A stretch of DNA of 64,000 nt from Tannerella forsythia (lineage in GTDB: Bacteria; Bacteroidota; Bacteroidia; Bacteroidales; Tannerellaceae), in assembly GCF_001006485.1 (NCBI RefSeq), contig NZ_JUET01000030.1, forward strand, positions 1 to 64,000, in the 5' to 3' direction. Made by a program: the position numbers and the translations under genes. Of the stretch, positions 52,609 through 63,042 are shown one piece after another. How positions within the stretch are numbered: position 1 is the first letter of the stretch; every line of letters starts with the position of its first letter. The notes under the pieces were generated by a model. That model saw nothing but the letters and a program-made list of their open reading frames with translations. It was not told where the DNA came from and did not search any database.

Positions 52609-55071
52609 ATGAGCGATACATTGAAAAAAAGTTTGCCGCATATCTTAGCGGTATTGTTGTTTTTAGGGCTGTCCGTCATTTACTTCGCGCCGGAAGTATT
52701 CGACAATAAAGGGCTGATGCAGGGCGATGTGACGAGCGCACAAGGTTGGGGAAAAGATCTTGTCGATTACTATAAAGAAACGGGAGAGCACGCTTTCTGG
52801 TCGAACCGTATGTTTGCGGGGATGCCGCACAATTACGCGTATGGCGCACCGATCTTCAACATCTTCAGTTATGTGAGCCGTGTGTTCTCGCTCTACTTCC
52901 TTTCCGGAAACGCCTTTGTGGTTTTCCTCTCTCTCATCGGTTTCTACATTTTTATGATCGCTTTGGGGTGCAGACATTGGTTAAGTATCATCGGGGCGAT
53001 CGCTTATGCGTTCGCGTCGTTCAATCTGATCAGTATTCATGCCGGACATGTGAATAAATGCCTTGTGATGGCCACGATGGCACCCGTTATCGGAGGAATT
53101 ATTCTCTGCTATCGCAAGAAATATCTCTGGGGAAGCATCGTCACGCTTGTTTTTACGGGGATGAACATACTTTGGAGTCATCAACAGATCAGCTACTATC
53201 TGTTGATGATGATTCTTGTGTTGGCTGTAGTCTATTTGATCTATGCCATCCGTGAACATACGTTGCCCGATTATTTCAAATCGTCTGCTATTCTACTGGT
53301 CGTTGGTTTGCTGGCTATTGCTCCGGCGTTAGGTTCATTGATGAACTCGGCCGATTACGTAAAAGAGACGATGCGCGGCGGCGCCGTGTTGAAAGCCGAT
53401 CCCGACGGAAAGAAAGAAAGCTCCGGACTGGATATCGACTATGCGTTCAACTGGAGCTACGGCAAAGGAGAAACGATGACGCTGCTGATACCTAATTTCT
53501 ACGGAGCCAGCTCGCATTACGATATCGGCACGGATTCGGAGTGTTACCATTTCTTCAGCCGTAACGGACAGGCCGCACAAGGAAAACAATTCTGTCAGTA
53601 CGCTCCGGCTTATTGGGGCGACCAACCTTTTACGGCCGGACCGGTTTATGTGGGAGCCGTCGTCTGCTTCCTGTTTGTGCTGGGGCTGCTTATCGTGCAA
53701 GGGCCCGAACGATGGTGGTTGCTTGCCGTGACCCTGATTTCGTTCGTCCTGTCGTGGGGGAAAAACGCCGGGATCAATGAGTTTCTGTTCCATCACCTGC
53801 CGCTGTACAACAAGTTCCGTACCCCCTCGATGGCACTCGTTATTGCGGAAGTATCGATGGTCGCACTGGCCGTGCTTGCCGTCAAAACGTTTCTTGAATA
53901 CAAAGACGAGCGGAAGAAGCTGCTTCGTCCGTTATCGATCTCGGCCGGCATCACAGGAGGGCTGTGTCTGCTCTACGCTTTGTTCGGCGGCAGTGTGATG
54001 AGCTTTACAAGTCAGGCCGACACGCAGAATTTCGGTCAGTATCCCGATCTGCTGGTGGCTTTGGTCTCCGACCGTCAGAGCCTGCTATCGGCCGACGCGT
54101 GGCGCTCGTTTGTGTTTATCGCACTGGCGGCCGCGGCGTTATGGCTGTATATAAGAACATCGTATAAAACAGGGTATCTGCTGGCCATCTTCGGCGTACT
54201 GATTTTTATCGATGCGTGGACCGTCGATAAGCGTTTCCTGAATCACGACAGCTTTGTGCCGAAGAAGAAATCGCGCGAGATCGTGGCGACGGAAGTCGAC
54301 AAACTCATCTTGCAGGACAAAGACCCGAACTATCGGGTATTGAACTTGACGAAAAATACGTTCAACGAGTCGGAGACGTCGTATTTCCATAAATCCGTCG
54401 GCGGATACAGCCCGGCCAAGCTGCGCCGTTATCAGGATATAATTGATTATCATTTCTCGCAACAGGGCATTAACCCGAAGGTGCTGAACATGCTCAATAC
54501 ACGTTATATCATCGTTCCGACTCAGCAAGGGCCGCAGGTGCAGAAGAACGACCGGGCGCTGGGTAATGTATGGTTCGTGAACGAGATTCAGTGGGTAAAC
54601 TCGCCCGACGAAGAAATCGTTGCCTTAAACGACTTCGATCCGTCGCAGAAAGCAGTGATCGACATGGTCTGGAAAGAAAAGCTGGCCGACTGGGAGCAGT
54701 TACAACATGCGACGGACAGCGCGGCTTCGATCCGTCTGACTGACTGTGTCAATCCGGGTCATCTGCTCTACGAGAGCAATAGTACGCAACCTCGTCTGGC
54801 CGTCTTCTCCGAAGTGTTTTACAAAACATGGCGTGCGTATATCGACGGGCAGGAAGTGTCGCCGGTGCGGGTGAATTATATCTTGCGGGGATTGAAGGTG
54901 CCTGCGGGTCAGCATAAGATCGAGTTCAAGTGCATCGATGAGGTTTATCTTCGCAGTGCGAAAATCTCCATGACCGGCTCAATCATTGTGGGGATCGTCC
55001 TGATAGGACTGCTCGGTTTCGCGCTTTGGGATGCTATCCGGAAGAAAAAGCCGGCCATCGCCGAAACTTGA
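52609..55071 (+). CDS. YfhO-family membrane protein
   Basis: An 820-residue inner-membrane protein of the YfhO family, with a first transmembrane helix at about 10-28, at least 12 membrane segments to about residue 530, a soluble C-terminal domain (about 540-790) and a final helix near 795-815 before a basic tail. The early periplasmic loop contains GLMQGDVTSAQG and FAGMPHNYAYG, as in GT-C-type glycosyltransferases. Members are proposed to decorate surface polymers. It starts 42 bases after the last glycosyltransferase and could be linked to the glycan locus, but it is widespread in Bacteroidetes. Confidence 0.88.
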   Translation: MSDTLKKSLPHILAVLLFLGLSVIYFAPEVFDNKGLMQGDVTSAQGWGKDLVDYYKETGEHAFWSNRMFAGMPHNYAYGAPIFNIFSYVSRVFSLYFLSGNAFVVFLSLIGFYIFMIALGCRHWLSIIGAIAYAFASFNLISIHAGHVNKCLVMATMAPVIGGIILCYRKKYLWGSIVTLVFTGMNILWSHQQISYYLLMMILVLAVVYLIYAIREHTLPDYFKSSAILLVVGLLAIAPALGSLMNSADYVKETMRGGAVLKADPDGKKESSGLDIDYAFNWSYGKGETMTLLIPNFYGASSHYDIGTDSECYHFFSRNGQAAQGKQFCQYAPAYWGDQPFTAGPVYVGAVVCFLFVLGLLIVQGPERWWLLAVTLISFVLSWGKNAGINEFLFHHLPLYNKFRTPSMALVIAEVSMVALAVLAVKTFLEYKDERKKLLRPLSISAGITGGLCLLYALFGGSVMSFTSQADTQNFGQYPDLLVALVSDRQSLLSADAWRSFVFIALAAAALWLYIRTSYKTGYLLAIFGVLIFIDAWTVDKRFLNHDSFVPKKKSREIVATEVDKLILQDKDPNYRVLNLTKNTFNESETSYFHKSVGGYSPAKLRRYQDIIDYHFSQQGINPKVLNMLNTRYIIVPTQQGPQVQKNDRALGNVWFVNEIQWVNSPDEEIVALNDFDPSQKAVIDMVWKEKLADWEQLQHATDSAASIRLTDCVNPGHLLYESNSTQPRLAVFSEVFYKTWRAYIDGQEVSPVRVNYILRGLKVPAGQHKIEFKCIDEVYLRSAKISMTGSIIVGIVLIGLLGFALWDAIRKKKPAIAET

Positions 55072-55109
55072 CGCGCAAAAATATAACGAAATCTTTTTTA
55101 ACCCAAAGT

Positions 55110-55138
55110 GAGGCTGTCTCAAAAGCAAAGACAGCCTC
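55110..55138 (+). terminator. Hairpin downstream of the YfhO gene
   Basis: A perfect 10-bp stem (55110-55119 with 55129-55138) lies 38 bases past the YfhO stop. The following T run on this strand is only two bases, so termination may be imperfect. Confidence 0.55.
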
Positions 55139-55140
55139 TT

Positions 55141-55174
55141 AAAAAAAGAGGCGTCTCGTTTTGAGGTGGCCTCT
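55141..55174 (-). terminator. Rho-independent terminator of pnp
   Basis: On the minus strand a 6-bp stem (55169-55174 with 55147-55152) plus weaker internal pairing is followed by a run of seven T. It lies about 60 bases past the pnp stop. Confidence 0.65.
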
Positions 55175-55233
55175 CTTTATTTGCAGGAAAACAATCACCA
55201 TCATTTTCCATACCATGTTATAAACATCTGTGA

Positions 55234-57459
55234 TTATTGGTTGCCTCCGCGATGATTTTCGCGATGCGGACGGCCTCCATTGTCACGACGGCCTCCGTTG
55301 TTGTTTTGACGTGGCGGACGTGCGGGACGTTCCGCTTCCTTATATCCTTCAGGTTTCGGCATCAATACTTTGCGAGAGAGTTTGAACTTGCCTGTCTTCG
55401 GATCGATATCGACCAGCTTCACCGTGATGCTGTCGCCTTCACGCAGTCCTGTTTCTTCGACCGTTTCCAGACGTTTCCAGTCGATCTCCGAGATGTGCAG
55501 CAGACCGTCTTTGCCCTGCATGAATTCGACAAAAGCGCCATAGGGCATGATGGATGAAATCTTACCTTCATACACTTCTCCTACTTCGGGTACGGCAACG
55601 ATGGCCTTGATGGCACGCATTGCAGCATCGATCGATTCTTTATTCGTTGCCGAGACCTCAACAATGCCTTGATTGTCGACCTCTTCGATCGAGATTGTTG
55701 CCCCGCTCTTCTCCTGAATCCCCTGGATAATCTTCCCTCCCGGGCCGATTACCGCACCGATAAATTCTTTTCCGATAATCAGTGTCTCGATGCGTGGCGC
55801 ATGAGGCTTAAGTTCGGCACGTGCTTCGGGCTGAGCGTCGGTAATCTTTCCGAGGATATGCATACGTCCTTCCTTGGCTTGTGCAAGGGCCTTTTCAAGA
55901 ATCTCGTATGAAAGTCCGTCCACCTTGATATCCATCTGGGTCGCTGTAATACCGTCCTTCGTACCGGTCACTTTAAAGTCCATGTCGCCGAGATGGTCTT
56001 CATCGCCGAGGATATCGGAAAGAATCGCATAGTTCGTCCCTTTGTTTTCCGAAATCAACCCCATCGCAATCCCCGATACCGGCTTCTTGAGAGGCACACC
56101 GGCATCCCGTAACGCCAACGTCCCGGCGCAGACGGTCGCCATCGACGACGAACCGTTAGACTCGAGAATATCCGAAACGACACGCACGACATACGGATAG
56201 TCATTCGGGATCATCCGCTTGAGTGCACGGTGGGCAAGGTTTCCGTGTCCTACCTCGCGACGTCCCACACCGCGTTGCGGTCTGGCTTCACCGGTCGAGA
56301 AAGGCGGGAAATTGTAGTGTAGCAGGAAACGGTCACGTCCCTGATTCAACACGTCATCAACAATTTTCTCATCATTCTTCGTACCCAATGTGACGGTTGT
56401 GAGCGACTGTGTCTCACCGCGTGTAAAGATTGCGGCTCCGTGAGGCCCAGCCAAACAGTCGGTTTCGATCCAGATGGAGCGGATATCGGTTGTTTTCCGA
56501 CCGTCGAGGCGCTTGCCTTCGTCGAGGATAGCCCGACGCATGGCTTCTTTTTCCACGTCGTGGTAGTAACGGTCGATCAGCGCCCCTTTCGTCTCCAACT
56601 CTTCTTCCGTATATTGAGCTTTGAATTCTTCTACGATCTTTTCAAAAGCTTCGGCACGTTCTTGTTTGCCCTGTCCCGAAACGGAGATCGCATACGCTTT
56701 GGCATAGAGGTCGTCGTGTACTTTCTTACGCAGGTCTTCGTCGTTCTCCTCATGGCAATATTCACGTTTAACCGTTTTTCCGCATGCAGCTTCGAGCTCT
56801 TTCTGAACGAGGCAGTGCTTTTTGATGGCTTCATGCGCCACCTTGATGGCTTCGAGCATCTCGCTCTCCTGCACTTCGCTCATCTCGCCTTCTACCATCA
56901 TGATATTGTCATACGTGGCGCCGACCATGATGTCGATATCGGCCTTTTCGAGTTGCATAAAGGTCGGGTTGATGATAAATTGGCCGTCGACACGTGCCAC
57001 ACGCACTTCCGAGATCGGTCCTCCGAACGGGATGTCGGAAACGGCGAGGGCTGCCGAGGCGGCCAGTCCGGCCAATGCGTCCGGCATATCTTCACCGTCG
57101 GCAGAGAAAAGTATGATGTTTACAAATACTTCAGCATGATAATCGTCCGGGAACAACGGACGGAGTACGCGGTCGACTAATCGAGAGGTGAGCACTTCAT
57201 AGTCGGAGGCTTTCCCTTCTCTGCGCGTAAAGCCGCCGGGAAAACGGCCAAATGCCGCAAATTTCTCCTTATAATCTACCTGAAGCGGCATAAAGTCCGT
57301 ACCGGGCACTGCGTCTTTTGCCGCACAAACCGTGGCCAACAGCACTGTGCTTCCCATTCGGACAGTTACGGAACCATCAGCCTGCTTGGCCAACTTCCCG
57401 GTTTCGATGGTGATGATCCTTCCATCACCTAAATCAATCGTCTTTTCAATTACATTCAT
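55234..57459 (-). CDS. pnp: Polyribonucleotide nucleotidyltransferase
   Basis: A 3'-to-5' phosphorolytic exoribonuclease of 741 residues that degrades mRNA. Two RNase PH domains are seen ([16 protein letters not shown] in the first; [20 protein letters not shown] and [18 protein letters not shown] in the second), then a KH domain ([17 protein letters not shown]) and an S1 domain ([21 protein letters not shown]). The last 30 residues are rich in Arg, Gly and Asn, as in other Bacteroidetes. I start at the ATG giving MNVIEKTID, 10 codons inside the open frame. Confidence 0.97.
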   Translation of the reverse strand: MNVIEKTIDLGDGRIITIETGKLAKQADGSVTVRMGSTVLLATVCAAKDAVPGTDFMPLQVDYKEKFAAFGRFPGGFTRREGKASDYEVLTSRLVDRVLRPLFPDDYHAEVFVNIILFSADGEDMPDALAGLAASAALAVSDIPFGGPISEVRVARVDGQFIINPTFMQLEKADIDIMVGATYDNIMMVEGEMSEVQESEMLEAIKVAHEAIKKHCLVQKELEAACGKTVKREYCHEENDEDLRKKVHDDLYAKAYAISVSGQGKQERAEAFEKIVEEFKAQYTEEELETKGALIDRYYHDVEKEAMRRAILDEGKRLDGRKTTDIRSIWIETDCLAGPHGAAIFTRGETQSLTTVTLGTKNDEKIVDDVLNQGRDRFLLHYNFPPFSTGEARPQRGVGRREVGHGNLAHRALKRMIPNDYPYVVRVVSDILESNGSSSMATVCAGTLALRDAGVPLKKPVSGIAMGLISENKGTNYAILSDILGDEDHLGDMDFKVTGTKDGITATQMDIKVDGLSYEILEKALAQAKEGRMHILGKITDAQPEARAELKPHAPRIETLIIGKEFIGAVIGPGGKIIQGIQEKSGATISIEEVDNQGIVEVSATNKESIDAAMRAIKAIVAVPEVGEVYEGKISSIMPYGAFVEFMQGKDGLLHISEIDWKRLETVEETGLREGDSITVKLVDIDPKTGKFKLSRKVLMPKPEGYKEAERPARPPRQNNNGGRRDNGGRPHRENHRGGNQ

Positions 57460-57509
57460 CTTTGTTTCTTTCGTTACGTCTAAAAACATCTAACTTCTTA
57501 AAATTCGGA

Positions 57510-57517
57510 CAAAGGTA
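57510..57517 (-). promoter_or_regulatory. Bacteroidetes -7 element for pnp
   Basis: The minus strand reads TACCTTTG (TAnnTTTG), 50 bases before the chosen pnp start. Confidence 0.62.
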
Positions 57518-57690
57518 GAAAATTATTGACAATTAATCGTGAACGCGTCGTTTTTTTTCGGAGAAAGAGTCGTTGAGGGCCTTCTTCTCCCTCCTTGAAA
57601 CAAGAAGAATGATATACCGCGAAAAGACTATCAGGCAGACCAATGACAACCTTCATCAAGACTTCGTTAGCATATCTCAGATTTTTTGTC

Positions 57691-57698
57691 TACGTTTG
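57691..57698 (+). promoter_or_regulatory. Bacteroidetes -7 element for pepD
   Basis: TACGTTTG (TAnnTTTG) lies 30 bases before the chosen pepD start, which supports that start over the upstream open frame. Confidence 0.62.
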
Positions 57699-57728
57699 CA
57701 GAGAAATACATCATTCATATCTAAAATC

Positions 57729-59198
57729 ATGGCAAAAGAAATCAAATTACTTTCACCGCAAGCCGTTTGGGGATATTTTTATGACCTGACGCAAATCCCG
57801 CGTCCGACGGGACATACCCAACAAGTGACGGAATATCTGAAAACGTTCGGCAAAGAACAGGGTCTGGAAACGCTTCAGGATGCGACAGGCAATGTGTTGA
57901 TACGCAAGCCGGCTACGGCGGGATATGAAGACCGTGAAACCGTCATCATGCAATCCCATGTCGATATGGTGCCGCAGAAGAATGCGTCGGTAGTGCATGA
58001 TTTTCTGACGGACCCGATCGATGCGTATGTCGATGGCGAATGGGTGACGGCTCGTGAGACGACGCTCGGCGCCGACAACGGCATGGGGATGGCATTAGCC
58101 ATGGCGGTATTGTCGGACAAAACGTTGAAGCACGGCCCGCTCGAAGCTCTGTTCACGATCGATGAAGAAGTAGGGATGGATGGCGCCTCCGGCTTGAAAC
58201 CCGGTTTTCTGAAAGGACGCATTCTGCTCAATGGCGACTCGGAAGAGGAGGGGAGGTTATATGTGGGCTGTGCCGGCGGTATAGACTTGAATATTTCTTT
58301 CCGTTATCAGGATGGAGCGCCACCCATCGAAGGGGATGTGGCCGTAAAAATTCTGCTTACGGGACTGAAAGGCGGCCATTCGGGTGTTGATATTCACCTT
58401 GGTCGCGCAAATGCCAATAAGCTGATGTTCCGCTTGCTGAAAGTGGCTGTGTGTGACTATGGCGCACGGTTAGCTACAATCGACGGCGGCTCGCTGCGCA
58501 ATGCGATCCCTCGCGAAGCAACGGCCGTGATCACCCTTCCCGCCGACAATATCGAAGCTCTGTGGGAATTTATTGCCGACTATCAGGATTTATACCGCTC
58601 CGAATATAAGGGAATCGAGGAAAGCCTCTGTCTTACGGCCGAGATGACCGAAGCGCCGTCATCGCTAATCCCTGAAGAGATTCAGGACGATCTGATCAAT
58701 GCCGTAGAAGGTTGCCAGAATGGGGTCATCAGTATGTTAAACGATTTTCCGGGGACGGTAGAATCCTCATCGAATCTGGCTGTCGTGAAGGCGGAAAACG
58801 GGGCGATCGATGTGAAGATTCTTGTACGAAGCTCATCGGAGAGCCGTAGGGAGTCTGTTTGCTCGTCGCTCGAAAGTGTCTTCTCGATGGCCGGCGCCAA
58901 AGTAGAATACGACAACGTCTACGGTGGCTGGCAACCGAACATCGATTCACCGATTCTGCGGACGATGGAAACGACGTACGAAAAACTTTTCGGGCAAAAG
59001 CCGGTCGTATCGGTGATGCATGCGGGTCTCGAATGCGGAATCATTCAGGAGGCATATCCTGATATGGATATGATTTCGTTCGGGCCGGACATCCGGTTCC
59101 CGCATTCTCCCGACGAAGCCGTTCGTATCGATTCGGTCGAAAAGGTATGGAAGCTGCTGACGGCTACTCTTGAAGATGCACCGCGTGCGTCGTCGTAA
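57729..59198 (+). CDS. pepD: Aminoacyl-histidine dipeptidase
   Basis: A 489-residue cytosolic metallopeptidase of family M20C that cleaves Xaa-His and other dipeptides. Zinc ligands and catalytic residues lie in MQSHVDMVPQ (His, Asp), TLGADNGMGM (Asp), FTIDEEVGMDGA (Glu-Glu) and the C-terminal MHAGLECGI. The dimerisation domain is about residues 205-385. I start at the ATG giving MAKEIKLLS, placed 30 bases after a TACGTTTG promoter; the 52 codons upstream are not conserved-looking. Confidence 0.95.
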   Translation: MAKEIKLLSPQAVWGYFYDLTQIPRPTGHTQQVTEYLKTFGKEQGLETLQDATGNVLIRKPATAGYEDRETVIMQSHVDMVPQKNASVVHDFLTDPIDAYVDGEWVTARETTLGADNGMGMALAMAVLSDKTLKHGPLEALFTIDEEVGMDGASGLKPGFLKGRILLNGDSEEEGRLYVGCAGGIDLNISFRYQDGAPPIEGDVAVKILLTGLKGGHSGVDIHLGRANANKLMFRLLKVAVCDYGARLATIDGGSLRNAIPREATAVITLPADNIEALWEFIADYQDLYRSEYKGIEESLCLTAEMTEAPSSLIPEEIQDDLINAVEGCQNGVISMLNDFPGTVESSSNLAVVKAENGAIDVKILVRSSSESRRESVCSSLESVFSMAGAKVEYDNVYGGWQPNIDSPILRTMETTYEKLFGQKPVVSVMHAGLECGIIQEAYPDMDMISFGPDIRFPHSPDEAVRIDSVEKVWKLLTATLEDAPRASS

Positions 59199-59237
59199 GA
59201 GGCCTGAAAGGCGCGCCCCTGTTTCTTGAAAAATCGT

Positions 59238-59245
59238 TACCTTTG
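59238..59245 (+). promoter_or_regulatory. Bacteroidetes -7 element for uvrA
   Basis: TACCTTTG (TAnnTTTG) lies 22 bases before the chosen uvrA start and overlaps the alternative upstream TTG frame. Confidence 0.6.
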
Positions 59246-59267
59246 CCGGTTCAATTTGAATGATTGC

Positions 59268-62084
59268 ATGATGGCAAAGAAGACGGTGAAAGAAAAAGAA
59301 GAAGACGGGTACATCCTGATCAAGGGGGCGCGTGTCAACAATTTGAAAAATATCGATGTCAAGATTCCGCGCGATAAGTTCGTAGTGATTACCGGACTGT
59401 CAGGCAGCGGCAAGTCGTCGTTAGCATTCGATACGTTGTATGCCGAAGGCCAGCGACGCTATGTGGAGAGCCTCTCGGCTTACGCCCGTCAGTTTCTGGG
59501 ACGCATGAGCAAGCCTGAATGCGATTACATCAAAGGTATTCCGCCGGCAATTGCCATCGAGCAGAAGGTCAGTGTCCGTAACCCGCGCTCGACAGTCGGT
59601 ACATCGACCGAGATTTACGAATATCTCCGCTTGCTGTATGCCCGGCTGGGACAAACGATTTCGCCCGTTTCGGGGCAGAAAGTGAAGAAGCATCAAGTCT
59701 CCGATGTGGTGAAAAAGGCGTTGTCCTACCCTACCGGTATACGTTTTGCCGTTTATGCTCGGGTCGTTCTGCCTGAAGGGCGGACGCTCAAAGAACAGCT
59801 TGAAATCCTCCGGAAAGAGGGCTATACACGACTTGAAATCGATGGGAAAATCTATCGCATACAGGAAGTACTCGATGATGCCGGACTGACGGACACGAAG
59901 GATGCCGAGATTTTGATCGACCGGTTAGAGGTCTCGGACGACAAACTGCTGAAAAACCGTTTAGCCGACTCCGTTGAGACTGCTTTTTACGAAGGGCAGG
60001 GCACTTGTCGGCTGAAAGTCTATCGGACGGAATCGCCCGAAGTGTTCGAGTTCTCAAAACGTTTCGAGGCTGACGGGATAGTTTTCGAGGAGCCGACCGA
60101 GATGATGTTCAACTTTAACAATCCGCTGGGCGCCTGTCCCACATGTGAAGGATTCGGGAAGGTGCTGGGCATCGATGAAGATCTGGTGGTACCGGATAAA
60201 AGTCTGTCGATCTACGAGGGCGCTGTCGTCTGCTGGAAAGGCGAAGTGATGGGCGAGTGGTTGCGCGATTTTATCCATGCTGCGGTTAAACACGATTTCC
60301 CGATACACCGGCCTTACTTCGAGCTGACAGCGAAGGAGAAGGAACTGCTGTGGCACGGCGCACGAGGTGTCCATGGCATTGACGACTTTTTCAAGTTTGT
60401 CGAAAGCAATCAGTACAAGATACAGTACCGTGTCATGTTGGCGCGATATCGAGGCAAAACGACATGTCCGGCCTGCAAGGGCAGCCGGCTGAAACCTTCG
60501 GCGCTTCATGTACAGGTCGGCGGGAAGAATATGGCCGAACTGGTCACGATGCCGGTAAATGAAGTAAAGACATTCTTCGACTGGCTGGAACTGAGCGAAG
60601 CCGATACAATCATTGCCAAACGTCTGCTGACGGAGATTAATAACCGGCTGCAATTCCTGCTCGATGTCGGGCTGGGCTATCTGACGCTCGACCGTTTGTC
60701 GGCCACCCTTTCGGGAGGTGAGAGCCAGCGCATCAGCTTAGCTACTTCGTTGGGGAGCAGTCTTGTCGGGTCGCTCTATATCCTCGACGAGCCGAGTATC
60801 GGACTGCACTCGCGTGATACCGATATGCTAATCAAGGTGCTTCGCCAATTACAGGCGCTAGGCAATACGGTCGTCGTCGTAGAGCATGACGAGGAGATCA
60901 TCCGTGCGGCAGACTATATCATCGATATCGGTCCGGCGGCGGGAAGGTTAGGGGGCGAGGTCGTCTACCAGGGTGCCGTAAACGGATTACGGCAACAGAC
61001 CGACAGCCATACTGTACGTTATCTGACGGGGGAGGAGCAGATCGAAACGCCTCCTTATACACGTCCGTGGAATGAATATATTGAGATTAAAGGGGCGCGT
61101 AAGAATAATCTGAAACAGGTAGATGTAAAGTTTCCGCTGCATGTGATGACTGTTGTTACGGGTGTCAGCGGGTCGGGTAAGAGCTCGCTTGTACGCGACA
61201 TTCTTTACGAAGGTGTGAAGCGTTTACTTGACGATGCGCCGGCATCGGTCGAATGTGCGTCGATCACAGGAGATATCCGCCGGATCGAAGCCATCGAATT
61301 TGTAGATCAGAATTCGATCGGTAAGAGCTCACGTTCCAATCCGGTGACTTACATCGGAGCCTACGACGAGATACGCAAGCTGTTTGCCGAACAGCCTTTA
61401 GCCCGTCAGATGGGCTATCAGGCGGCACATTTCTCTTTCAATAAAGAGGGCGGTCGCTGCGAAGAGTGCAAGGGGGAAGGACGGATCACGGTCGAGATGC
61501 AGTTTATGGCCGATATCATGCTTGAATGCGAGGCCTGCCACGGTAAACGGTTCAATGTCGATACTTTGGAGGTCGAATACCACGGAGCGAATATCTACGA
61601 TGTGCTTGAGATGACGGTAAGTCAGGCAATTGAATTTTTCGGAGCGCAAAAAGATGCGCAGGCCAAGAAAGTGGTGAAGAAGTTAAAACCTCTGCAAGAG
61701 GTAGGGCTCGGATATATCAAGTTGGGACAGACCTCTTCGACTCTTTCGGGAGGCGAGAACCAGCGTGTCAAGCTCGCGTATTACCTGAGTCAGGAAAAGC
61801 AGGCGCCTACCATGTTCGTGTTTGACGAACCGACGACGGGGCTTCATTTTCACGATATCAAGACGTTGCTCAAAGCGTTTAACGCCCTGATCGACCGGGG
61901 GCACACGGCCGTAATCATCGAGCATCACCCCGACGTCATCAAATGTGCCGATTATATCATCGATTTAGGCCCCGAAGGAGGGAAAGCGGGCGGGCAAGTA
62001 GTCTGTGCAGGTACGCCTCACGATATTGCCGCCTGCGAACAGTCATATACAGGGAAATACCTGAAAGAAAAGCTGAAAAAATAA
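59268..62084 (+). CDS. uvrA: Excinuclease ABC subunit A
   Basis: DNA-damage recognition ATPase of nucleotide excision repair, 938 residues. Two ABC ATPase modules are seen, with Walker A GLSGSGKSS and GVSGSGKSS, signatures LSGGESQRISLA and LSGGENQRVKLA, and Walker B regions LYILDEPSIGL and FVFDEPTTGLH. Zinc-binding CxxC pairs are in CPTCEGFG, CPACKGS, CEECKGEG and CEACHGKR. I start at one of two adjacent ATG codons; the earlier TTG overlaps the promoter. Confidence 0.97.
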   Translation: MMAKKTVKEKEEDGYILIKGARVNNLKNIDVKIPRDKFVVITGLSGSGKSSLAFDTLYAEGQRRYVESLSAYARQFLGRMSKPECDYIKGIPPAIAIEQKVSVRNPRSTVGTSTEIYEYLRLLYARLGQTISPVSGQKVKKHQVSDVVKKALSYPTGIRFAVYARVVLPEGRTLKEQLEILRKEGYTRLEIDGKIYRIQEVLDDAGLTDTKDAEILIDRLEVSDDKLLKNRLADSVETAFYEGQGTCRLKVYRTESPEVFEFSKRFEADGIVFEEPTEMMFNFNNPLGACPTCEGFGKVLGIDEDLVVPDKSLSIYEGAVVCWKGEVMGEWLRDFIHAAVKHDFPIHRPYFELTAKEKELLWHGARGVHGIDDFFKFVESNQYKIQYRVMLARYRGKTTCPACKGSRLKPSALHVQVGGKNMAELVTMPVNEVKTFFDWLELSEADTIIAKRLLTEINNRLQFLLDVGLGYLTLDRLSATLSGGESQRISLATSLGSSLVGSLYILDEPSIGLHSRDTDMLIKVLRQLQALGNTVVVVEHDEEIIRAADYIIDIGPAAGRLGGEVVYQGAVNGLRQQTDSHTVRYLTGEEQIETPPYTRPWNEYIEIKGARKNNLKQVDVKFPLHVMTVVTGVSGSGKSSLVRDILYEGVKRLLDDAPASVECASITGDIRRIEAIEFVDQNSIGKSSRSNPVTYIGAYDEIRKLFAEQPLARQMGYQAAHFSFNKEGGRCEECKGEGRITVEMQFMADIMLECEACHGKRFNVDTLEVEYHGANIYDVLEMTVSQAIEFFGAQKDAQAKKVVKKLKPLQEVGLGYIKLGQTSSTLSGGENQRVKLAYYLSQEKQAPTMFVFDEPTTGLHFHDIKTLLKAFNALIDRGHTAVIIEHHPDVIKCADYIIDLGPEGGKAGGQVVCAGTPHDIAACEQSYTGKYLKEKLKK

Positions 62085-62093
62085 TGTCGAGAA

Positions 62094-62127
62094 AGGCTTG
62101 ATCAGCAAAAACATTTTAATCAAGCCT
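62094..62127. other. Hairpin between the convergent uvrA and PfkB genes
   Basis: A perfect 9-bp inverted repeat (62094-62102 with 62119-62127) lies 10 bases past the uvrA stop and includes the last codons of the convergent PfkB gene. Neither side carries a T run, so it is a weak terminator at best. Confidence 0.5.
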
Positions 62128-63042
62128 CCTCTCCTTCGCAAATTCGGGCGAGACATAATTGGAAAAGCTCCCGCACACATCGGCCGCGAACTCCATACCG
62201 CAACGAATGATCTTGCTCCATACCATCTCGCTCAGTCGTGATAAATCGTGATATCCGATGCCGTATTTGATGAGGCCATAGACGATGCCGGCATTGAAAT
62301 TATCGCCGGCACCGATCGTACTGACCGGTGTCAGAGGTTGCACGTCATAATGTATTTTTCCCTCTTCCGTATATAGATTCACGCCGTCCTTTCCATGTGT
62401 CGTAATCAGTCGTTTACAGTAGAATTTTACTTCGTTCCGGTAAATATCGTCCGTGTCCGATTTCCGGTATAAATTCATAAAATCTTCGTCCGATCCTCTG
62501 ACGATATCCGCAAATTCATAATTGTCCATTACCGTCGGGCGGAGTTGAATCGCTTCATGCGCATGTGCCTTACGGAAGTTCAGATCATAATAGATGATGG
62601 CCCGCTGTGCTTTGGCGTATTCGACAATTTCCGTTACCCGCTCACGCATAACAGGATTCAGCGCATAGTAAGAGCCGAAGATCAGAATGTCATCCGGATG
62701 AATCATCGGGAGATGGCCGTTCAGACGTTTGGAGGGATGTTGCGTATAAAAGAGATATTCGGCATCTTTGTCCTCGGACAGGAAAGCTAAAGAGACCGGA
62801 CTCTTCATATCCGGAGAGCAATCCATGAAGTCAGTGGTCATCCCGTTCGACTTCATAAAATCGCAAATCATTTTCCCGACCCGGTCTTCGCCTAATTCGC
62901 TCGTGAACGAGACGGGAATCCCGATCCGACTCAATGAGACCATCGAATTAAATGTTGAGCCGCCCGGCACCGCAACATGCGGCCGGTTGTCCTGAAAAAT
63001 TATATCCAGAATCGTTTCGCCGATACCGATCACCTGCCGCAT
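62116..63042 (-). CDS. PfkB-family carbohydrate kinase
   Basis: A 308-residue ribokinase-fold sugar kinase. The N-terminal motif PGGSTFNSMVSLSRIG and the C-terminal anion-hole and catalytic motif STIGAGDNFNAGIVYG (catalytic Asp) are clear. It may be a fructokinase, but sugar specificity cannot be read. Its start overlaps the end of the SIS-domain isomerase gene by 13 bases, so the two are coupled and may act on related sugar phosphates. Confidence 0.9.
   Translation of the reverse strand: MRQVIGIGETILDIIFQDNRPHVAVPGGSTFNSMVSLSRIGIPVSFTSELGEDRVGKMICDFMKSNGMTTDFMDCSPDMKSPVSLAFLSEDKDAEYLFYTQHPSKRLNGHLPMIHPDDILIFGSYYALNPVMRERVTEIVEYAKAQRAIIYYDLNFRKAHAHEAIQLRPTVMDNYEFADIVRGSDEDFMNLYRKSDTDDIYRNEVKFYCKRLITTHGKDGVNLYTEEGKIHYDVQPLTPVSTIGAGDNFNAGIVYGLIKYGIGYHDLSRLSEMVWSKIIRCGMEFAADVCGSFSNYVSPEFAKERRLD

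Noticed and set aside
55110-55174. The paired hairpins between YfhO and pnp as a remnant insertion-sequence end
   Set aside because: The sequence has the look of some Bacteroidetes element ends, but there is no transposase fragment, no target duplication and no second end, and terminator roles explain it.
56440-57180. A 246-codon open frame antisense to pnp
   Set aside because: Phe/His-rich product typical of a reverse-complement frame; pnp on the other strand is certain.
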